DNA from: Podospora pseudocomata
Taxonomy: Eukaryota; Ascomycota; Sordariomycetes; Sordariales; Podosporaceae
DNA: 64,000 bases
NCBI RefSeq assembly: GCF_035222375.1
Contig: NC_085889.1
Span: 4,402,001 to 4,466,000 of the forward strand
Direction of reading: 5' to 3'
The first letter of the stretch is position 1. Each line of letters starts with the position of its first letter. The position numbers and the translations under genes were made by a program. The notes under the pieces were generated by a model, which was not told the DNA's origin, made no database searches, and was given only the letters and a program-made list of their open reading frames with translations. Of the stretch, positions 58,315 through 64,000 are shown in pieces.

Positions 58315-58324
58315 GGTATAAAAG
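58315..58324 (+). promoter_or_regulatory. TATA box of the LPMO gene
   Basis: GGTATAAAAG, about 95 bp before the start codon. Confidence 0.55.
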
Positions 58325-58415
58325 AGGGTTGCTCTCCATGTGTTGTCTGTTCTAACCTTCTTCACCTCTTCTTCAACCTTCTATCCTTGTTACCTCTGAC
58401 AGCCTCCCGGTCATC

Positions 58416-59258
58416 ATGCACTTCTCTACCGTTGCTGCCGCAGTCTTTGCGGTGGCTCCTCAGTTGGCATCTGCACACTTCCTCTTTCCCCATCTCATGC
58501 TCAACGGCGTGCGCACCGGCGCGTTTGAGTATGTCCGTGAACACGACTTCGGCTTCATGCCGCACAACAATGACTTCATCAACTCACAGGACTTCCGCTG
58601 CAACGAGGGCTCCTGGAGACACCGCCGCGAGCCCAAGACGGCGCAGGTCATAGCTGGGCGAGACACGGTTGGGTTCAACCTGCACCTTGACTTTGGGATC
58701 TACCACCCGGGCCCGGTCACTGTAAGCACACCCACTCGACAGAACCCCCAAACACAGTGACAAGTATTGACGACCATTACCTTCACAGATCTATCTCTCC
58801 AAAGCCCCCGGTGATGTCCGCGACTACGACGGGTCGGGGGACTGGTTCAAGGTGTACCAGCTCGGCACTATGATGCCCTGGAACGGCACTGATCAGGGCT
58901 GGCTTACGCGCGACAAAAAGAACTTTCAGTTCCGCCTGCCATCTGACATTCCGGCCGGCCAATACCTGATGCGCATCGAGCAGATGAGCGTTCATGTATG
59001 TTTTGAAGCGTCTACCTGACTGCCTCCTTTGCTTCTCTTACTAACAGTCCTTTTCAGCCCCCTTACAAACAAAAGGAGTGGTACGTCCAGTGCGCCCATC
59101 TGAATATCGCCAGTAACTACAACGGACGCGCCCCCGGCCCGACCATCCGCTTCCCGGGCGGTTATAAGATCAGCGATCCTGCTATTCAACTTGACAGCTG
59201 GGCCAAGCCTCCTCCGACATTTGCGCCCATGCCCGGCCCTCAGCTTTGGCCTAACTAG
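58416..59258 (+). CDS. AA9-type lytic polysaccharide monooxygenase
   Basis: 237 residues in three exons; introns 58722-58788 (GTAAGC...CAG) and 58996-59057 (GTATGT...CAG), both in phase 0. Signal peptide 1-20 ends ASA, so His 21 becomes the N-terminal copper ligand (HFLFPHLMLNG). The second ligand is His 97 in IYHPGPVTIYLSKAP. Other AA9 marks: WFKVYQLG, IPAGQYLMRIEQMSVH, and the axial Tyr 180 in KEWYVQCAHLNI. AA9 usually has Gln two residues before that Tyr (QFY); here it is Glu 178. There is no binding module or linker. The enzyme oxidatively cuts cellulose or related glucans; the substrate here is unproven. Confidence 0.9.
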
Positions 59259-59459
59259 GGCTTTGTACAGGGGCTTTCAGGGCCGTCGTAGTTGCATAGA
59301 TGTCTGTCGGACGGTCTCAAGCCCAAAGACTGCAACTCCAAATAGTCACACACCTATAGTTATCGAGATGAAGCTCCATCAATCGACTAGTTTACCCGGT
59401 GGCTTAGACCCATTCTCACTATATCATGCCCCCCCTCCCCGAGCACCTGTTACTGTCCA

Positions 59460-60424
59460 CTATGCTGGCTGTCTCGCCCCCCCTGAACCCCAATCAACCA
59501 CCCCCGCCCCAGGCAACACCATCTCCAACTCCTCCACCTTGGCCACACCAACCACAATCTCCCCTCCAACCTTTGTCCTCCTCGCATTCCCCTCAAACTC
59601 TGCCAAAGTCAATAAACTCGCTCCGTCATTCCCTAGTTTCCACCCAGAGACCTTTCCCACAACTTCAACCGCATCAAAGTTCTTCGTCCCATCCACCCCA
59701 ACAAACAAAGCCTTCTTCTTTGCGGGATCAGTAACCACCTCTTCATTAGCCTCAGCATTAAAACCCCTCCTATTCCAAACCAACCACACCCCATGATCCT
59801 CCCCAACAACATCAACAACAACAGCGTAGTTCGTGTCGGTTAGTTCATCCCCTGACGACAATTTGTAGTATAGCTGTCCCAGAGGGTAAACATGCTTTGG
59901 CAGAACAGCAGATGAACCATGACTCAAGGAGTAAAAGAAAGGGTGGACTTTAGTCCTATTGTCAACTTCTTCATCGGTCTTATGTAATGAACTGACCATG
60001 ATAGGGGGTACGGAAAGTGACAAAGCCCCTGCCTTAACAACGACGAGGTACTGATGGCTTGGCGATTGAAACAACGGGATAGGGACCGATGTATTATTGA
60101 CAGCGTCAGCAAAAGCGGTGATGGCCCTGAGATCAGTGAACTTTGTCGCGATGGATTGGATTTTGGCAAGGGTATCCGCAGCAGCAAGCTTTGCTTGCGG
60201 GGAGGTCATCTTTCGAAGGAGGTTTTCTTGCGTCCAGGCGAGATAGGCGTCCGGGGAGCGGGTTTTGGAGCGGACGAGGGAGAGGAGGTCGGAGGGTAGG
60301 CCGTCTATGGTGGGGGGGGTTAGCTTGGTGAGAAGGAAGGGGGGACGGAGAACAGACCTTTGCGGAGGGATTCGGTGATAGCGTCTTTGACGGCTTGGAA
60401 GTTTGGGTTGCTGGGGGTTGCCAT
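59460..60424 (-). CDS. Hypothetical protein
   Basis: 303 residues in two exons; intron 60305-60357 (GTCTGT...TAG, branch GCTAAC) joins LRK to DGLPSDLLSLVRS in phase from MATPSNPNFQAVKDAI. N-terminal half helical (YLAWTQENLLRKM, AADTLAKIQSIATKF); C-terminal half beta-rich (YAVVVDVVGEDHGVWLVWNR, ALFVGVDGTKNFDAVEVVG). No signal peptide or membrane segment. Family not recognised. It converges on the LPMO gene. Confidence 0.7.
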
Positions 60425-61121
60425 GGTGAAAGGTGGGGATGTTGACAAGGAAGTAGGTCTGGAATAGGGGGTTCAGGGGCGACAAAACAGGGGCAAAGTG
60501 GAATGTTGAAGCCTCGATCGGGGCAATTGAACAGGTGAGGGATTGACTTCTGTGGAGTGTTCTGAAGGGAGATGATTCCGATCACGAAGAATGAGGCGAC
60601 TGACTTACACATATATTTACTAGGGAAACATGTCTGCCATCGGAGCTCCTCAAGTTAATTGTTTGCAGCTGGATCATAGGTGCGGAAATGCACTGAACGG
60701 TGTGGTTGCATTCGGTGGAGGCGCAGTGAAGTTCAGCTGTTGCGATGACAGCCACATCAGACACCGAAAGGCCCCAAAGAGTGGGGGATTAATGTACATG
60801 ACCTGGCGGACTTCGTTACGATAAATCGTATCTAACGTAGGTATGATATATCTGAACTGGGGTTGGGGGGCAGGATCTGAGTAAGAGGCGGTATGTGTGC
60901 CAAGTTTTAGGATGAGCTGAACCAATCTCAAAGCACTCCTAAAAGGATCTCTCGCTCAATAACCCGAGTACAGACCTAGTGTTTACAGTTAGCCATCGGA
61001 GGCTAGATGGGTGTTCTGTACTCGGCATGTTGAGGTACCCATCACTGATGATCTTGGCTCTATGTTGGCATTGCTGCTGCACAGTCCAATCATATAAGGT
61101 CTGTCAAGCCCATTGGAATCT
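60425..61121. other. divergent intergenic region
   Basis: About 700 bp between divergent orphan genes. No supported feature. Confidence 0.45.
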
Positions 61122-62474
61122 ATGTCTTTTTCTCTAAGCAATATTGACCCTTCTCCCAACACTGATATAGCCGCTCCTCTGACCAAGTCCCTGACCATGG
61201 CTGTCTTCAGAGAAAACCCCCGCATTTACCACCAATCCGCCCCAACTCGGGCCACCACAAGACAACAAATCATCAACCAGCCGCTTCTCTTCCAGCAAAC
61301 CTGGCAATGTGCACAAGATGCTGCTCAAAACATTTGGCTTCTGTATCGAGACTTTCTCAGTACCGTGTTTACCGCTCAGATTGGTGCCGGCGCAGGTGGA
61401 GTGCATCTCGATGATGCCAGAGATCTTGTTCGGCTTGGCTATTGGCTTGTCCTCGGTCCAATGTGGGAAGTAGTCCAGGAACGCCACTACCGCCTCGGGG
61501 GCGGTCCAGGCGGCTTCCCTACCATGGCAGACCTCAGCTTCATTGACTATCTCATGGGGATTTGTTCTACTCTAGAGATTATAGAGACAAGGATCTTCAA
61601 CGTTCCGAATGTCCAGAAACTCCCACATAACGTTCAGCACGAAGGCATTCTCAACGACATTGCGCAGTGGACGAATCCAAATAACCAGACTGCCCAGAAC
61701 ATCAGTGTGCTGGGATTTTTGGAGCTGTTGTTGCGAATCGTCGCTCATACATCACCAAACTTGGGTATGTCTGCACTGCTTGACCAGGCCTTGATGAAAC
61801 CATTCTCTAACACAATCATAGCTGCCTTCCGCGCCTCGTTGAACAACCTCCGGACTCATCAGCCACGCAACCACATCTACCATAAGCGTGGCCTCCCCCG
61901 GGTCATGTTCGTCTGTGCCGGTGGCAACAATGGTATGCACGTCATCACCACTTCCAAAGACAACTGGTATGACTTCACATCTCTTTGGGCGGCGACAGAT
62001 GCCGCTCGTGTCCAGCGTCAAACCTGCCCACCCATCGTCCTGCCTGGCGGAGGGGGCCAACCGGCATTCAATGTCATCGGGTGGTCCAATGCTGTCTTCC
62101 ATGAGTTTTCCAACGCCGAGGCAGATGTCGCTCGGATTTTATCTGACAATGCCGCCGAGATTATCAGGTCAAATACCATCACAGTCTGGCAGAACCAAGC
62201 GGCGCGGTTTGCGAACCATGCGAATGAGAGGTGTTTACCCATGACGGTTCCTGATTTTGCGGTGAAGGCGAGGTGCTTGAGGTGCCAGGCGCTGTTTCGT
62301 TATAATGTTAATCATCCTGATGCGTTGGGACTGGTCGGGGCCGAAGCTGCGTGGCGGGGAAACCGCCGGTTGGGGGTGGCGGTGTTGTGTAACGGTGATT
62401 GGGATTGTGCGGAGACGTTGGCACATTTCTATTGCGTTGCTGCGAATGTGGTTGGTGTAGGGGGGCTTCACTAA
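61122..62474 (+). CDS. Orphan protein with CxxC and WDCAE motifs
   Basis: 450 residues, single exon, starting at the first in-frame ATG (MSFSLSNIDPSP); a second start at 61197 is possible. Helical N-terminal two-thirds (QQTWQCAQDAAQNIWLLYRD, YLMGICSTLEIIETRIF). C-terminal: RVMFVCAGGNNGMHVITT, IGWSNAVFHEFSNAEADV, then VKARCLRCQALFRYN and VAVLCNGDWDCAETLAHFYC. The Cys-Ala-Glu and CxxC motifs recall zinc deaminases, but the order (CxxC first) is reversed from the classical one. No signal peptide. The function cannot be assigned. Confidence 0.7.
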   Translation: MSFSLSNIDPSPNTDIAAPLTKSLTMAVFRENPRIYHQSAPTRATTRQQIINQPLLFQQTWQCAQDAAQNIWLLYRDFLSTVFTAQIGAGAGGVHLDDARDLVRLGYWLVLGPMWEVVQERHYRLGGGPGGFPTMADLSFIDYLMGICSTLEIIETRIFNVPNVQKLPHNVQHEGILNDIAQWTNPNNQTAQNISVLGFLELLLRIVAHTSPNLGMSALLDQALMKPFSNTIIAAFRASLNNLRTHQPRNHIYHKRGLPRVMFVCAGGNNGMHVITTSKDNWYDFTSLWAATDAARVQRQTCPPIVLPGGGGQPAFNVIGWSNAVFHEFSNAEADVARILSDNAAEIIRSNTITVWQNQAARFANHANERCLPMTVPDFAVKARCLRCQALFRYNVNHPDALGLVGAEAAWRGNRRLGVAVLCNGDWDCAETLAHFYCVAANVVGVGGLH

Positions 62475-64000
62475 TAAATTATTTCTCTCATCTTTGTAGT
62501 GGATGCCAACAGCAATACTGTATTGGCGGGCTGGTCAACCGCTATCACTGATGATTGCCTTTGGCAATGGCTTAGGGTCTGTAAAGTGAACGCGGATTAG
62601 ATTTGAGGTGGCTTCAATGCATACCGAGGGTAAAAAGACGTTATTAGAGGCCGGTTACCGTATGTGAATCGCACCCCTACCTCCATATCCGTGCCGTTTA
62701 GGTTGTTCTAGCTTCCTCTCCTCGCCAGTGAGGCAGCTAGGAGCACAAATGTCGGGTACCTTAATGAATGGATGACAACTCTTGTACTCAGTGCCCCTGG
62801 TCTGAACTCATCCAATGAATTATGCCGGCTGTTCTTCAACGCAGCCGCGGATAGTCCAGCTTTTGTTGACAAGGGCGGGACTGGAAGCCTCAAGGCTGGG
62901 GCACCCACGATAGAGGAAGACCGAACTGAGATGGTGCGCTTTTCAAGAACCGACTCCGTATCAGCAGGTGCTAGATACGTCACTGCAATACAATGATTGG
63001 CGCACCTGCATCTCGACCTTATCACTTTTGCCCGGGTACCAGCGGCTGAAGCGGCCCAGGTCATTCTGTTTAACTGGTGCTGGACATGCGCTGAGATAAC
63101 AGCACTTCCGCGTCGTTGCCAATCGTGTAATGGCTTGGACTGAATGTGTTTTTGGCAGGTTCATTGGTTGTTTTGAAGTGCTCTTAGCCCTAGGCGTCGA
63201 ATATGTGGACAAGATTAACCAAACTCGGTCTAGATGTCTGGGAGACAACGAGTCATCCATCTTGGAGAATATCACGGCCCGAAACCCTGTGCCAAATGAA
63301 TATTTCAATCACTGTAACCTCGAAAACTCCATCGTTTAGGCCGGACAACCAAAGCACAGATGTTCCCGAGTTCAGGTCAAAAACACAGTGGTTTCTAGTA
63401 CTTAAACGAGCTGATGCACAGCCACGGCCCTTTCCCGGCAGCTCGGAGACGCAGGACTGTAACATACAGAGGTCGCAGCGCTGCGTACACCTAACAGTTT
63501 GCTGGGGATCTGCACTCGTGCAGTCAATCGTATGGGCGTGTCATTCTCCGCCACGCTTGGCGCAACGGCACAAAAGTTTGCCTATTCATTATAATGTCGC
63601 CTTAGACGTTTTAGTTGTAATGATTGGAGCCACATCCGATACCCAAGGTATCCATTGGCAGCCACCTGCATGCATACTGCTGTCTATGTGATTGCTCTCA
63701 GCACAAGAGGTTATTCGGGCAACAAGATACCTCCGACGGGGAAAGGAGGCGCGCCCTGAGTAGGTATCAAAACCTCAATCTCTCCCATCCTTAGGAATGA
63801 GCTGGCTCGCGTGTCAAGATTGCCGTTTGCTTTTCTCCTGACGAGTGTCACCTCTCGAGCTTCTGTTGCCAACAATGTCCGGTCTCGAGCCACTCGTTGC
63901 TTTTTCCTTAGCATGCGCAGTCTGCCAGGCAGTTTCCTTTGCGGGGGAAACTCTCGGAGTCTGCTGGAACCTTTGTTCAACCGGATCGGCCGTCGAAAGT
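62475..64000. other. gene-poor right end
   Basis: About 1.5 kb. Mixed short frames on both strands. A minus-strand frame open to the right edge (63711 to beyond 64000; basic, RMLRKKQRVARDRTLLATEA) may be the end of a gene outside the window. No motif is recognised. Confidence 0.35.

Noticed and set aside
1-64000. CRISPR arrays, rRNA, bacterial operons, telomeric repeats
   Set aside because: No regularly spaced repeats, rRNA-like sequence or telomere motif seen; spliced genes show a eukaryotic nuclear locus.

Overview
The window is nuclear DNA of a filamentous ascomycete. Introns are short (about 50-110 bp) with GT-AG borders and CTAAC-type branch points. It carries a type I PKS, a Zn2Cys6 regulator, a HET-domain gene, a relic STAND NTPase, pogo-type transposon remnants and secreted plant-cell-wall enzymes (PL3, CE1, AA9). 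That mix suggests Sordariomycetes, perhaps Sordariales, but the species cannot be fixed from sequence alone.

Layout. 0-10 kb: the 3' end of an NRPS-like carboxylate reductase (A-T-R), then a C-methylating non-reducing PKS (KS-AT-PT-ACP-ACP-MeT-esterase) that lacks a SAT domain; together they look like an aryl-aldehyde locus. 10-18 kb: a COL-26/BglR-like Zn2Cys6 regulator, a secreted DUF3237 protein, a Nudix/DUF4743 protein with a GC-AG intron, and a PL3 pectate lyase. 19-40 kb: accessory-looking, with a broken unknown gene, a single-pass Cys-rich membrane protein, a decayed NACHT-type gene and a run of minus-strand orphan genes. These include a 3CxxC zinc protein, three genes sharing an [S/G]xLK...RxxF-like module, and a tandem paralogue pair in which one copy has a stop. 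40-43 kb: two remnants of a pogo/Fot-like DNA transposon.

43-50.3 kb is the most interesting part. An intact eight-exon pyranose 2-oxidase gene is transcribed divergently from a twelve-exon aldos-2-ulose dehydratase gene. The two enzymes are successive steps (glucose to glucosone to cortalcerone; 1,5-anhydrofructose to microthecin), so the pair looks like a minimal sugar-derived antibiotic locus. The dehydratase frame has one unexplained single-base shift.

50-64 kb: degraded repeat copies, a broken hemerythrin-like gene, a secreted TVTS-repeat protein, a HET-domain protein, a CE1 feruloyl esterase, an AA9 LPMO with a non-canonical active-site motif, two conserved-looking orphan proteins, and a gene-poor right end.

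Exon borders were set by hand from splice motifs, reading phase and remembered family sequences. For nearly all spliced genes the summed exon length is a multiple of three; the dehydratase is the stated exception. Ends may be off by a base or two where splice sites are weak.
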